Source: Roseivirga thermotolerans (lineage in GTDB: Bacteria > Bacteroidota > Bacteroidia > Cytophagales > Cyclobacteriaceae). From it: a DNA stretch of 64,000 bases. This document shows, one piece after another, positions 25,480-34,060 of this stretch (the stretch's first letter is position 1; every line of letters starts with the position of its first letter). The stretch lies in the NCBI RefSeq assembly GCF_014653175.1, contig NZ_BNAG01000002.1, forward strand, positions 700,140 through 764,139, written 5' to 3'. A model generated the notes under the pieces. It was not told the origin of the DNA. It saw nothing but the letters and a program-made list of their open reading frames with translations, and searched no databases. The position numbers and the translations under genes are program-made.

Positions 25480-26226
25480 ATGAAACGAAATTACCTATTC
25501 GTACTACTAGCTGCAGGTGTCTTTTCCTGTGGTTCCGGCTCCAAAACAGAAATTGCGGAAACATCAAATACACAGGATGATGGCTGGATTTACCTTTTTG
25601 ATGGTACCAGCACAGAGGGCTGGCGGGCTTATAATGGCGAGGAGCTTCCGCCACAATGGACAATTGATGAAGAGGGTGCTCTAACCTTTGATACAGAAAA
25701 ACGACTAGAAGAAGATTGGCAGGGAGGAAAAGACATCATTTATGCTGCTGAGGAGTTCGATAATTTTGAGCTTTACCTGGAATGGAAGCTACCCGAGGGT
25801 GGCAACAGCGGTATCTTTTATCATCTCAAAGAAAACGAACCGGGAGGCCCTCCGGAAATATCTCCAGAGTACCAGCTTTTAGACGATTTAGGTTGGGAAA
25901 GAATTAATAATGCCACCTTAGAAGAATGGCAGAAAACCGGTGCCGACTATGCCATGTACCCACCCGATACTACTCAAAAAATTGTGAAGCCGGCAGGGGA
26001 GTGGAACACATCCAGAATACTGTTTACCCCCCAAAAAGTAGAACATTGGCTCAACGGAAAGAAGATTGTTGAGTTTGTGCCCTGGTCAGACGATTGGTAT
26101 GAGCGTAAAGCAGCCGGTAAATGGAAAAGTTCTCCCAAATACGGATCGTTTAAGTCAGGCTATATCGGCCTTCAGGACCACGATAGCCCCCTATGGTTCA
26201 AGAATATTAAGATCAGAAAATTGTAA
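25480..26226 (+). CDS. Second DUF1080 (3-keto-disaccharide hydrolase-like) lipoprotein
   Basis: A 248-residue paralogue with its own lipobox (AAGVFSCGSG, Cys near 17). The family blocks are FDGTSTEGWRAYNGEELPPQWTIDEEGALTF, FDNFELYLEWKLPEGGNSGIFYHLKEN, EYQLLDD, GEWNTSRILFTPQKVEHWLNGKKIVEF and YGSFKSGYIGLQDHDSPLWFKNIKIRKL. It is the longer, common form of the family. The similarity to the upstream gene is low, so these are old paralogues rather than a recent duplication. Confidence 0.94.
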   Translation: MKRNYLFVLLAAGVFSCGSGSKTEIAETSNTQDDGWIYLFDGTSTEGWRAYNGEELPPQWTIDEEGALTFDTEKRLEEDWQGGKDIIYAAEEFDNFELYLEWKLPEGGNSGIFYHLKENEPGGPPEISPEYQLLDDLGWERINNATLEEWQKTGADYAMYPPDTTQKIVKPAGEWNTSRILFTPQKVEHWLNGKKIVEFVPWSDDWYERKAAGKWKSSPKYGSFKSGYIGLQDHDSPLWFKNIKIRKL

Positions 26227-26331
26227 TACACTGCTTTAGGACTTTTCATTCCAAGGCAAAAGGGTAGGTCAGATTCTTCGACTCTGCTCAGAATGGAAAA
26301 GAATTGTTGCCTACAACTCAAAGAAAGAATT

Positions 26332-27660
26332 ATGAATAAAAGAGATTTTTTAAAGAGTGCTGCGTTGTTTACAACTGCATCGGTTTTACCCACTTCTGTA
26401 TGGGCTATGGGCCAAACAGATAAACTAAGGACTGCCCATATTGGAGTGGGAGGAATGGGCATGGAAGACCTCAAAGCCGTTTCTTCACACTCATCGGTAG
26501 AAGTGGTAGCTCTTTGCGATGTAGACGCGAATAATCTGGCAGCGGCCAAGGCGCTTCATCCAAATGCCAGAACTTTCAGCGACTATAGAACGATGCTTAA
26601 CGAAATGAGCAGTGGAATTGATGCAGTAGTGGTTTCAACTCCTGACCACACTCATGCACCCGCCTCTATGATGGCTATGAATATGAACAAGCCCGTGTAT
26701 TGCCAGAAACCACTTACCCACCATGTAACTGAAGCCAGGGCAATGAACAAACTAGCTGCCGAAAAAGGGCTGGTTACGCAAATGGGCATTCAAGTGCACT
26801 CGTTTTACGACTACAAGCTGGCCACGGAGTTGATTCGCTCAGGAATAATAGGAAAAGTTAAAACTGTAAGAGCCTGGTCTCCCAAAAACTGGGGCTATGA
26901 TGGTCCTGTTCCTGAAGGTAGTGATCCTGTTCCTTCAACACTCGATTGGAACCTATGGCTGGGAACCTCTGCCGAAAGACCTTATAAGGAGGGCTTTTAT
27001 CATCCCGGAAACTGGCGTAAACTGGTAGACTATGGTTGTGGAACATTGGGCGATATGGGCGTTCATATATTCGATACACCATACAATGCGCTGGCATTGG
27101 ATATTCCTAAAACCATTAAAACGAAATGTAGAAAGCCCAATGGCTTTGGTTTTCCAGAGCACAATACAGTAACCTATGAGTTTCCCGGAACGGCCTATAC
27201 TACCAAGAAATTTAAATGGGTTTGGTACGATGGTGAAGGGGCACCAAAAGCGCACAAAGACCTGAGACTTCCTAATAATGATCAGCTTCCCGATCAGGGA
27301 GCCATGTTTGTAGGCGAAAAAGGAAAGCTGCTATTACCTCATTTTATGCAGTTGCCACGGCATATTGTAGATGGACAATACGTAGATCTGGACCTTGAAA
27401 AGTTTAAGTATGTGGGAGAACCGGTGAGAAACTATGAGCAGGAAGGTAAGAAGCATTACCATCAGTTTGTAGATGCCTGCCTGGGTAAAGGACAAACCAC
27501 GGCTCCTTTTTCGTATGCTGCCCGACTCACAGAAACCATACTTTTAGGAGTGATAGCCGGAAGATTCCCTAATAAAAAACTGCATTGGGATAGTAAGAAG
27601 GCGCGTTTTAGAGAAACTGCTGCCAATGCCTTTCTCGACTCTCCGTATCGCAATTTTTAA
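26332..27660 (+). CDS. Tat-exported Gfo/Idh/MocA-family oxidoreductase
   Basis: A 442-residue NAD(P)-dependent sugar oxidoreductase. The chosen start MNKRDFLKSAALFTTASVLPTSVWAMG carries a KR-type Tat-like signal and is preceded by an A/G-rich stretch; the longer frame from 26293 is unlikely. The Rossmann segment RTAHIGVGGMGMEDLKAV begins near 34. The cofactor/catalytic motif NKPVYCQKPLTHHVTEA has the conserved Lys. The C-terminal alpha/beta domain follows. With two DUF1080 lipoproteins upstream it suggests periplasmic oxidation of a sugar to its 3-keto form and hydrolysis of the product (inference from known 3-keto-glycoside pathways). Confidence 0.93.
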   Translation: MNKRDFLKSAALFTTASVLPTSVWAMGQTDKLRTAHIGVGGMGMEDLKAVSSHSSVEVVALCDVDANNLAAAKALHPNARTFSDYRTMLNEMSSGIDAVVVSTPDHTHAPASMMAMNMNKPVYCQKPLTHHVTEARAMNKLAAEKGLVTQMGIQVHSFYDYKLATELIRSGIIGKVKTVRAWSPKNWGYDGPVPEGSDPVPSTLDWNLWLGTSAERPYKEGFYHPGNWRKLVDYGCGTLGDMGVHIFDTPYNALALDIPKTIKTKCRKPNGFGFPEHNTVTYEFPGTAYTTKKFKWVWYDGEGAPKAHKDLRLPNNDQLPDQGAMFVGEKGKLLLPHFMQLPRHIVDGQYVDLDLEKFKYVGEPVRNYEQEGKKHYHQFVDACLGKGQTTAPFSYAARLTETILLGVIAGRFPNKKLHWDSKKARFRETAANAFLDSPYRNF

Positions 27661-27684
27661 GAAGCCCTTTCTGGTTAAAATAAA

Positions 27685-27712
27685 GAAGCCCGAACATAAC
27701 TGCTCGGGCTTC
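27685..27712. terminator. Bidirectional terminator hairpin
   Basis: Perfect 9-bp stem GAAGCCCGA / TCGGGCTTC with a 10-nt loop lies between the convergent oxidoreductase and secG genes. A TGTATTTTA run follows on the plus side and TTTATTTTA on the minus side. Confidence 0.75.
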
Positions 27713-27732
27713 GCTGTATTTTAAGCTATAAG

Positions 27733-28104
27733 TTACTGCTGCTCAGTGGTATCGGTAGGGATAGTGCCAATGGTAGAAGAAACAGTATCAGGAGCTATAG
27801 TCTCAGACTGTACACTACCACCTCCCTGGCTCTGCTGGGCGGCATCAATGTTAGGGCTGGTAAAGCCACTGGCTCCCCGGTCGATCATTAAACTCGATGA
27901 GAGGCTAAAAACAATAAGTGCAACAATAAACACCCAGGTTGCTTTCTCCAAAATGTCGGTGGTTTTCTTAACACCGATGATCTGTTGGGCTCCTCCGCCA
28001 CCAAACTGGCTTGACAATCCACCGCCTTTTGAGTTTTGCATCAGGACGATGAGAATTAGCAATACTGCTACTATGATTGCCAAGATGATGAATAACTTAA
28101 ACAT
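27733..28104 (-). CDS. secG: Preprotein translocase subunit SecG
   Basis: A 123-residue membrane subunit that assists SecYEG protein export. It has two transmembrane segments (about 3-20 and 52-72) separated by the signature LIVLMQNSKGGGLSSQFGGGGAQQIIGVKKTTDILEKATW. A Ser/Thr/Gln-rich tail extends it beyond the minimal family length, which is common in Bacteroidota. It is one base from the upstream hypothetical gene, so cotranscribed. Confidence 0.95.
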   Translation of the reverse strand: MFKLFIILAIIVAVLLILIVLMQNSKGGGLSSQFGGGGAQQIIGVKKTTDILEKATWVFIVALIVFSLSSSLMIDRGASGFTSPNIDAAQQSQGGGSVQSETIAPDTVSSTIGTIPTDTTEQQ

Positions 28105-28105
28105 T

Positions 28106-28924
28106 CTATTCCGACTTTAATTTTTCAATTTGGGTGGCAAAGTAAGTGCTTTTTTCAGGAAACTTCAAACGCAGCTTTTCATAAATGTCAATTGCTCGTT
28201 TTCGCTTGCCTTGTTTCACCATTAGTTTTGCCAAAGTTTCTGTTTCAAAGTCCTCATTGTGCCTTATAGACTTACTGGCCAAATCTTCCAGACCATTGGC
28301 ACCTTCAGAGTCCGCAAGTTTTTGCCGATCTATCTGAGGTTCGTTTTGAATGAACTTTTCGATTAGCTCAATCTGGTTTTTTCGTTTGCTTTTCGATTGT
28401 TTGGGCGCTTTCTCAGTGGCGCCATTTTCTTCATCGATGGGGCGGCCCGAAAGCAAGGCTTCAATGCGCCTTTTGGCTTCTTCTATTTCTTTAATGTCTC
28501 GCTCAATGGTTTCGGGAGCCACAACAGGAGAGGGCTGCTTCTTTGTGGTTTCAGGCACAGGAGCTGGTGCTGCCTTTTGTTCTTTGCCGGTGGCATGGCT
28601 CTCCGCTTTTGCAGGAGCAGAAGCTGAGGGCGCAGCATGCGTGGTTTGGGCAGCGGTCTCTTGTTCAACTACCTCTTTTTCTTTAAAAGCATAGTCGCCT
28701 TCAATAATTTCTTTTAAATGGGCTCTGTTGGCAGAGTAGATAGCAGCCTTTTTTATGAAAGCTTCGGTTTTAGGGTGTTGCCTGTCTCTGAGTGCTTTGG
28801 CCACTACCACATATAGACTCTGAAAATACGGGTATTTCTTCCGGTATTCATTCAGTGCTTTAATGTCGGCATTGGTGACCTTTGAGGGGTCTTTTAGCAA
28901 GGTATTGAAGCGCTCTCGATCCAC
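28106..28924 (-). CDS. Hypothetical protein linked to secG, helical repeat-like
   Basis: A 272-residue soluble protein. Residues 1-75 are helical (TNADIKALNEYRKKYPYFQSLYVVVAKALRDRQHPKTEAFIKKAAIYSANRAHLKEII). A low-complexity Ala/Pro/Glu/Lys linker follows (about 80-150). The C-terminus contains a TPR-like hairpin (AKLMVKQGKRKRAIDIYEKLRLKFPEKSTYFATQIEKL). It has no signal peptide. This gene is usually found between lptE and secG in this phylum, from memory of the synteny. Its function is not known. Confidence 0.85.
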   Translation of the reverse strand: MDRERFNTLLKDPSKVTNADIKALNEYRKKYPYFQSLYVVVAKALRDRQHPKTEAFIKKAAIYSANRAHLKEIIEGDYAFKEKEVVEQETAAQTTHAAPSASAPAKAESHATGKEQKAAPAPVPETTKKQPSPVVAPETIERDIKEIEEAKRRIEALLSGRPIDEENGATEKAPKQSKSKRKNQIELIEKFIQNEPQIDRQKLADSEGANGLEDLASKSIRHNEDFETETLAKLMVKQGKRKRAIDIYEKLRLKFPEKSTYFATQIEKLKSE

Positions 28925-28960
28925 TTTACACGCAGTTGAATGACGAAAATAGAAGGAAAT

Positions 28961-29485
28961 TTACCATTGGGCAACCGAGGCTTGGAAAATGTCGAAATAT
29001 AAAGCTTCAAATATTTCTTCAACTAAGTCGTCTTCAACAGCATTTAGGGTAGTAGAGGCCGGATCATAATCGGCATAAAAAGTAAAGAGACGCTGAAAGC
29101 TTTCTTCTTCTTTCTTGGTGTTGTTGAAAACTACCTGTACACCTATAGACAATCGCATGAGGCCGGTACCATCGGCTCTCGTATTACTACCGGAAGAGCT
29201 TATGGCCTGAGGTGCCACCCGATAGTCAGAAATACTGCCTTCGAACTGCAGGTCGCCCTGGCTATTGACTACTTCGAGTTTGGTTCTGCGCTGAAAGTAG
29301 TCTTTGAGGCCTTCTGTAAAGGTTTGCGCCATGTTGGGAGGGCCTTGTCCTACTTCGTTAATAAAGTTGGCTATGCTTACGGTTTTGGTAGTGCTATAAT
29401 CAATAGAGGCACCATCGAAGGAGTATATGCCGCAACCTATAAACAACAGGCATAGGGGCAGGAGAAGCCACTTAGTCAATTTCAT
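28961..29485 (-). CDS. LptE-like LPS-assembly lipoprotein
   Basis: A 174-residue lipoprotein with lipobox LLFIGCG (Cys about 18). It is probably the outer-membrane partner of LptD that inserts lipopolysaccharide. The segment TKTVSIANFINEVGQGPPNMAQTFTEGLKDYFQRRTKLEVVNSQGDLQFEGSISDYRV is typical of the LptE-like family in Bacteroidota. The C-terminus ends in a helix rich in Glu/Asp. Its start overlaps the sigma-54 regulator gene by 14 bases, so expression is coupled. Confidence 0.88.
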   Translation of the reverse strand: MKLTKWLLLPLCLLFIGCGIYSFDGASIDYSTTKTVSIANFINEVGQGPPNMAQTFTEGLKDYFQRRTKLEVVNSQGDLQFEGSISDYRVAPQAISSSGSNTRADGTGLMRLSIGVQVVFNNTKKEEESFQRLFTFYADYDPASTTLNAVEDDLVEEIFEALYFDIFQASVAQW

Positions 29486-30740
29486 ATTGCTTAATCTTTC
29501 GGTAGAGAGTACGCTCAGAAATGCCCAAATCTTGTGCCGCGTATTTTCGCTTATTGTTATTTTTTCTTAAAGCCTTAATAATCAGTTCCTTTTCTTTTTC
29601 CTCAATGCTCAACGATTCGTCCTCTTCATGGGTAATGTCGTGTACGTTTTCATAGTCATAGGTGTCATCGTCATTGTCGGTAGACTTAATGAAGATCGGT
29701 TCACTGAAGTCCTTTTGGGCAACTTCCTGAGGCAGTGAGGGAGTGTTTTCCAGGTTGCCAAAAAGATTGGGATTTTCTTTAATTACACTCGTGTCTACAT
29801 GTCCGTTTTCAATCAGATCATGAACGAGCTTTTTCAGGTCGTTCATGTCTTTTTTCATATCGAACAGCACTTTATACAGCAGGTCTCTCTCATTGAGATT
29901 TTCCGATTTTTCTGAAAAACCTCCCTTGTAAATGGCTGGAAGACTAGAGCCTTGCTGGGGAATGTATTTGAGCAATGTTTCGGCCGAAATGATTCGGTCC
30001 ATTTCTAAAGCCGACATTTGTTCAACCAGATTCTTGAGCTGACGAATGTTTCCGGGAAAGCGATACCTTAGTAATACCTGCTTGGCATCTTCAGTAAGCT
30101 TTATGCTCTCTACCCGGTATTTTTCTGCAAAATCTGAAGCAAATTTTCTAAACAGCAGGTCTACATCGTTGCCTCTTTCTCGCAAAGGCGGAACGTAAAT
30201 GGGTACTGTGCTTAGGCGATAGTAGAGGTCTTCTCTGAATTTTCCTTTTTCAACAGCCTCTAACAGATTCACGTTGGTTGCAGCCACCACACGCACATCG
30301 GTTTTTTGAGTTTTGGAAGACCCTACCTTAATAAACTCTCCGTTTTCCAGCACCCGTAAAAGCCTTGCTTGGGTTTGCAAAGGCATTTCGCCAATTTCAT
30401 CGAGAAAAATGGTTCCTCCATTGGTTACCTCAAAATAGCCTTTTCTCGATTCGTAGGCTCCCGTAAAAGAGCCTTTTTCATGGCCAAAGAGTTCAGAGTC
30501 TATGGTGCCTTCCGGAATTGCTCCGCAGTTTATGGCAATAAATTTTCCGTGTTTTCGGGCACTGAGCTGATGTATGATTTTGGAGAAGGATTCTTTACCA
30601 CTACCACTTTCGCCAGTAATGAGCACGGTCATGTCGGTAGGTGCCACCTGTGCTGCCACCTGTATGGCATGGTTGAGCTTGGGGCTGTTACCTATTATTC
30701 CAAACCGTTGTTTTATACTCAAGTATTCGTTGCTACTCAA
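29472..30740 (-). CDS. Sigma-54-dependent transcriptional activator without receiver domain
   Basis: A 422-residue enhancer-binding protein. The AAA+ domain begins almost at the N-terminus: Walker A GESGSGKE at about 43-50, the sigma-54 contact loop GSFTGA at 90-95 (Ser for the usual Ala), Walker B GGTIFLDEIGEM, and the Arg fingers in PPLRERGNDV. A long linker rich in Asp/Glu (DNDDDTYDYENVHDITHEEDE) leads to a Fis-type helix-turn-helix (NKRKYAAQDLGISERTLYRKIKQY). There is no receiver, GAF or PAS domain, so it may be constitutively active or controlled by another protein. It is one candidate activator of the sigma-54 promoter in front of groES. Confidence 0.93.
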   Translation of the reverse strand: MSSNEYLSIKQRFGIIGNSPKLNHAIQVAAQVAPTDMTVLITGESGSGKESFSKIIHQLSARKHGKFIAINCGAIPEGTIDSELFGHEKGSFTGAYESRKGYFEVTNGGTIFLDEIGEMPLQTQARLLRVLENGEFIKVGSSKTQKTDVRVVAATNVNLLEAVEKGKFREDLYYRLSTVPIYVPPLRERGNDVDLLFRKFASDFAEKYRVESIKLTEDAKQVLLRYRFPGNIRQLKNLVEQMSALEMDRIISAETLLKYIPQQGSSLPAIYKGGFSEKSENLNERDLLYKVLFDMKKDMNDLKKLVHDLIENGHVDTSVIKENPNLFGNLENTPSLPQEVAQKDFSEPIFIKSTDNDDDTYDYENVHDITHEEDESLSIEEKEKELIIKALRKNNNKRKYAAQDLGISERTLYRKIKQYEID

Positions 30741-30752
30741 TGTTAGTTGTGT

Positions 30753-32222
30753 TTAGGCTACTACTTCACCAAAGAGTGTTGCAGCAGTACAGTCGTTCAC
30801 CAATACGTTCACGTATTCGCCTTTTTTGTGGTTTCCTTTAGGAAAGATTACCACTTTGTTGGCGGTGTTTCTTCCTTGCAATTGCTCTTCAGAACGCTTC
30901 GAAGTTCCCTCGATCAACACTTTGTGTACTTTGCCCAAATCCAATTGGTTACGTTCCAAAGAGTGCTCTTGTTGTTTGGCAATAATTTCCTGAAGCCTTC
31001 TTTTTTTAGTTTCCAGCGGAATATCGTCTGCATATTTTTTGGCGGCTAGAGTGCCCGGCCGCTCTGAGTAAAAGAACATATAGGAGAAGTCGTACTTCAC
31101 GTAGTCCATTAGCGAAAGTGTGTCCTGATGTTCTTCTTCAGTTTCTGAGCAGAACCCGGCAATCATATCGGATGAAATGCCACATTCTCGCCCCAATATG
31201 CTTCGAATAGCATCCACCCGATTGATGTACCACTCTCGGGTGTAAGTTCGGTTCATCAGTTCCAGAACTCTTGTATTGCCGCTTTGAGCGGGCAGGTGAA
31301 TATATTTACAGATGTTCTCGTACTTTTTCATGGTGTAGAGAACTTCGTCTGTTATGTCTTTGGGGTGAGAGGTTGAGAATCGAACCCTCAGGTCGGGAGA
31401 AACCTTGGCTACCATTTCCAAAAGGTTGGCAAAGTTAATAACCTCTACTTTCTCACCTTTTTTCTCTTTCTTTTCTAACCAGGCTTTGTTGTTTTCGTTG
31501 GGCGACCATTTGTAGCTATCTACATTTTGCCCCAAAAGAGTTACTTCGCGATAGCCTTGGTTGAAGAGGTCTTGTGCTTCTTGCACAATAGAATGAGGAT
31601 CACGACTTCTTTCTCTTCCGCGGGTGAAGGGAACTACGCAAAATGAACACATGTTGTCGCAACCTCTCATAATAGAGATGAAGGCCGTAACTCCATTTGA
31701 ATTGAGACGAACAGGGGAGATGTCGGCATAGGTTTCTTCTCTCGAAAGAAAAGTATTCACTGCCTTAAGGCCGTCTTCGGCCGATTCTACAAGCTTTGGC
31801 AAGTCGCGATAGGCATCGGGTCCCACCACTACATCTACTATTTTTTCTTCCTCAAGCAGTTTGTCTTTCAATCGTTCGGCCATGCAACCCAATACTCCAA
31901 TGGTCATGTTGGGCTTGCTTTTCTTTACAGCATTGAAGTGATTGAGCCTGTTACGAACGGTTTGTTCGGCCTTCTCACGTATGGAACAGGTATTGAGAAA
32001 GACCACATCGGCATTCTCAAAGTCAGAAGTAGTATCATACCCATTCTCCTTCATAATGGAGGTAACGATTTCACTATCTGCAAAATTCATCTGACAGCCA
32101 TAGCTCTCTATATAGAGCTTTTTTGCTTTGCCGGTATTTTCCTCTTTAGAGGTTTTTACCGTTTCCATGGCTTCCTGACTGTTTCTGTCGACTATATCAA
32201 TGTCTTGAATGATATTGCTCAT
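30753..32222 (-). CDS. miaB: tRNA-2-methylthio-N6-dimethylallyladenosine synthase MiaB
   Basis: A 489-residue radical-SAM methylthiotransferase that adds the methylthio group to i6A37 of tRNAs. The N-terminal UPF0004 domain with three Cys begins near 37 ([15 protein letters not shown] ... [12 protein letters not shown] ... GCMAERL). The radical SAM triad is CDNMCSFC, and a C-terminal TRAM domain closes the protein ([27 protein letters not shown]). It is slightly longer than E. coli MiaB owing to a 20-residue N-terminal lead and a Lys-rich insertion around 235-250. It is upstream of the sigma-54 regulator by 12 bases. Confidence 0.96.
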   Translation of the reverse strand: MSNIIQDIDIVDRNSQEAMETVKTSKEENTGKAKKLYIESYGCQMNFADSEIVTSIMKENGYDTTSDFENADVVFLNTCSIREKAEQTVRNRLNHFNAVKKSKPNMTIGVLGCMAERLKDKLLEEEKIVDVVVGPDAYRDLPKLVESAEDGLKAVNTFLSREETYADISPVRLNSNGVTAFISIMRGCDNMCSFCVVPFTRGRERSRDPHSIVQEAQDLFNQGYREVTLLGQNVDSYKWSPNENNKAWLEKKEKKGEKVEVINFANLLEMVAKVSPDLRVRFSTSHPKDITDEVLYTMKKYENICKYIHLPAQSGNTRVLELMNRTYTREWYINRVDAIRSILGRECGISSDMIAGFCSETEEEHQDTLSLMDYVKYDFSYMFFYSERPGTLAAKKYADDIPLETKKRRLQEIIAKQQEHSLERNQLDLGKVHKVLIEGTSKRSEEQLQGRNTANKVVIFPKGNHKKGEYVNVLVNDCTAATLFGEVVA

Positions 32223-32248
32223 ACCTTTCCCTGCTCAGTTTTGAGGCG

Positions 32249-32256
32249 CAAATATA
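32249..32256 (-). promoter_or_regulatory. -7 box of the miaB operon (TATATTTG)
   Basis: The minus strand reads TATATTTGCGCC, an exact TAnnTTTG match, giving a leader of about 20 nt to the miaB ATG. The -33 region is not clear. Confidence 0.45.
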
Positions 32257-32435
32257 ATCCTTTTCGGTGGGAATTGTGACAGATTGGCAGGAAACTCTGA
32301 GGCTCATTTAAGTAGGGCAGGGTAGAGCTCCGCTTGGCCGACCACGTATTTCTACGCGGCAGCATAACGCGTATTTTGTATCCTGTGTGGGGTATTTATT
32401 CTCTCTAATTTCGCATAGAACAAATTAACCTTAAC

Positions 32436-34004
32436 ATGAAAAACAAATTATTTGGCGGCATTTCGTGGGTGTTCTTTGCCTTGGTATGTCTTGCCTATTC
32501 ATCTTGTGAAAAGAAAGTGGAGTTGCCAAAGTACACTTACTCGCTAAGCCTGGCTTTGAAACCTCAGCAAAATGCTCCGGCTTTGCAATCATTTGTACAT
32601 GGAGTAGATGGTGACAATTGGTTGCTTTTTGCCGGACGTACCAATCAGGACTTAGATGATGGAGGTCTTCACGATCTCAATGGCAATTACACTTCTACCT
32701 CATTTGTGCCTTGGTCTTTCAATGAAAACATTCTGGTTTATAATGTGGCCACCGATAAGCTTCAGGGAATGTCTTTCGATGATATGGTAGCAAAAATTCA
32801 AGGATACAAAGCCAAAACCGGCTTACTGGCGGCTTTAAAGGCAAACGAAACCATTTTTAGAAATTCTAACCCTTTGGTAACACAGCAAGGCGAATATGTA
32901 TATGTGTTAGGAGGCTATGGCACGCCCATAAACGATACGCAGAGTTCTGGTGCCTATGAAACCTTTAACCAATTGGCTCGGGTGCATGTGCCTTCTCTCA
33001 TTAACCTGATAACCACCGATTCGCAAGAGGGCATTGACTGGAAGAACATATTTGCTTTTGGAGTGCCGGATACGCTGAGAAGTACCGGAGGAGAAATGCT
33101 AATGATTGGAGATTCGCTCTACGTAGCCGGAGGGCATAATTTTGGAAATAAGGCTTCTAATTTTCAGAAGTACCTGGACGGTGTTTTTCCTATGAAAATC
33201 ACTAAAACGGACTCTTTCTCTTTAAAAGCAGCCTTGGGTGCTCCAATCTCCGACTTACCCGCAGCGTCTATAAGCAAGAGTTTTGCAGACAATAAGTCCA
33301 CTTTTCGCAGACGAGATGGCCCAATAGTACCTGCATTGTTTAAGAATGGCAATGAACTAAATGCCGGCCTCACTTTTTACGGTGGTGTTTTTAAACCGGA
33401 TAGTGTAGTCATAAAAGATAAGGATACCACGAGCTATTTATTGGCCTGGAACGATGCCATTTATGTGCACCCGGGTATAAAAGCCAATAATGCGGATACT
33501 TCGAGTGCTTATTATACTGTAGATTCAAAGTACTATCAGGCCAATCTTAATGTGTATTCCTGTGTAGATATAGAACTATACGATCCAAACACCAATACTG
33601 TAATTACCTTCTTGGTAGGGGGAATTGGGAACGGTAGCTATCAAGGGCCGGAAACTCTCTCGGAGTTTACCAACTCTTTGCTAAGCATTAGTTACGATGT
33701 AAATGGTAATTCTAGTACAAAGACTCAACTGAGTACCAATATATTTGGGACCACCAATTTTTATGGAGCTGAGTCGGCCTTTTTCTTTAAGAATGGGATC
33801 AATATTCCTACTGTAGAAGCTCTGCAGGGAGAAACAGAAGTGATTAATGCCGGTGCCCTGGAGTTTTCGAATAATGAAATTGAATTAGGTTACCTTTTTG
33901 GTGGCATTGAAGCTTTTGAAGGTGGCCCCGGTACTTATGGTCCGGGTAAGTCTTCTGCTTCTAATAAAATATGGAAAGTGACACTTTCCAGATCCAATAA
34001 TTAA
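32436..34004 (+). CDS. Large lipoprotein with beta-propeller-like repeats, unknown function
   Basis: A 522-residue protein with a strong lipobox (VCLAYSSCEKK, Cys about 25), so anchored to the outer membrane. The body contains several kelch/propeller-like strands: GDNWLLFAGRTNQD, GEYVYVLGGYGTP, GDSLYVAGGHNFG, TVITFLVGGIGNGSY and IELGYLFGGIEAFEGG. Each has a YVxGG-like core at roughly 70-residue spacing. This suggests a surface propeller that binds protein or sugar. No catalytic residues are visible. It stands alone, with a TAATTTCG -7-like box at 32406 and a good terminator after it. Confidence 0.8.
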   Translation: MKNKLFGGISWVFFALVCLAYSSCEKKVELPKYTYSLSLALKPQQNAPALQSFVHGVDGDNWLLFAGRTNQDLDDGGLHDLNGNYTSTSFVPWSFNENILVYNVATDKLQGMSFDDMVAKIQGYKAKTGLLAALKANETIFRNSNPLVTQQGEYVYVLGGYGTPINDTQSSGAYETFNQLARVHVPSLINLITTDSQEGIDWKNIFAFGVPDTLRSTGGEMLMIGDSLYVAGGHNFGNKASNFQKYLDGVFPMKITKTDSFSLKAALGAPISDLPAASISKSFADNKSTFRRRDGPIVPALFKNGNELNAGLTFYGGVFKPDSVVIKDKDTTSYLLAWNDAIYVHPGIKANNADTSSAYYTVDSKYYQANLNVYSCVDIELYDPNTNTVITFLVGGIGNGSYQGPETLSEFTNSLLSISYDVNGNSSTKTQLSTNIFGTTNFYGAESAFFFKNGINIPTVEALQGETEVINAGALEFSNNEIELGYLFGGIEAFEGGPGTYGPGKSSASNKIWKVTLSRSNN

Positions 34005-34018
34005 TAGGGGTGAAACGG

Positions 34019-34060
34019 AAAGAGGCCTTGCTACAAAACAGTGTGGCGGCCTCTTTTTTT
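34019..34060 (+). terminator. Intrinsic terminator after the propeller lipoprotein
   Basis: Stem AAAGAGGCC / GGCCTCTTT with a 20-nt loop followed by TTTTTATTC. It lies between the convergent lipoprotein and pabB genes and touches the pabB stop codon. Confidence 0.8.
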
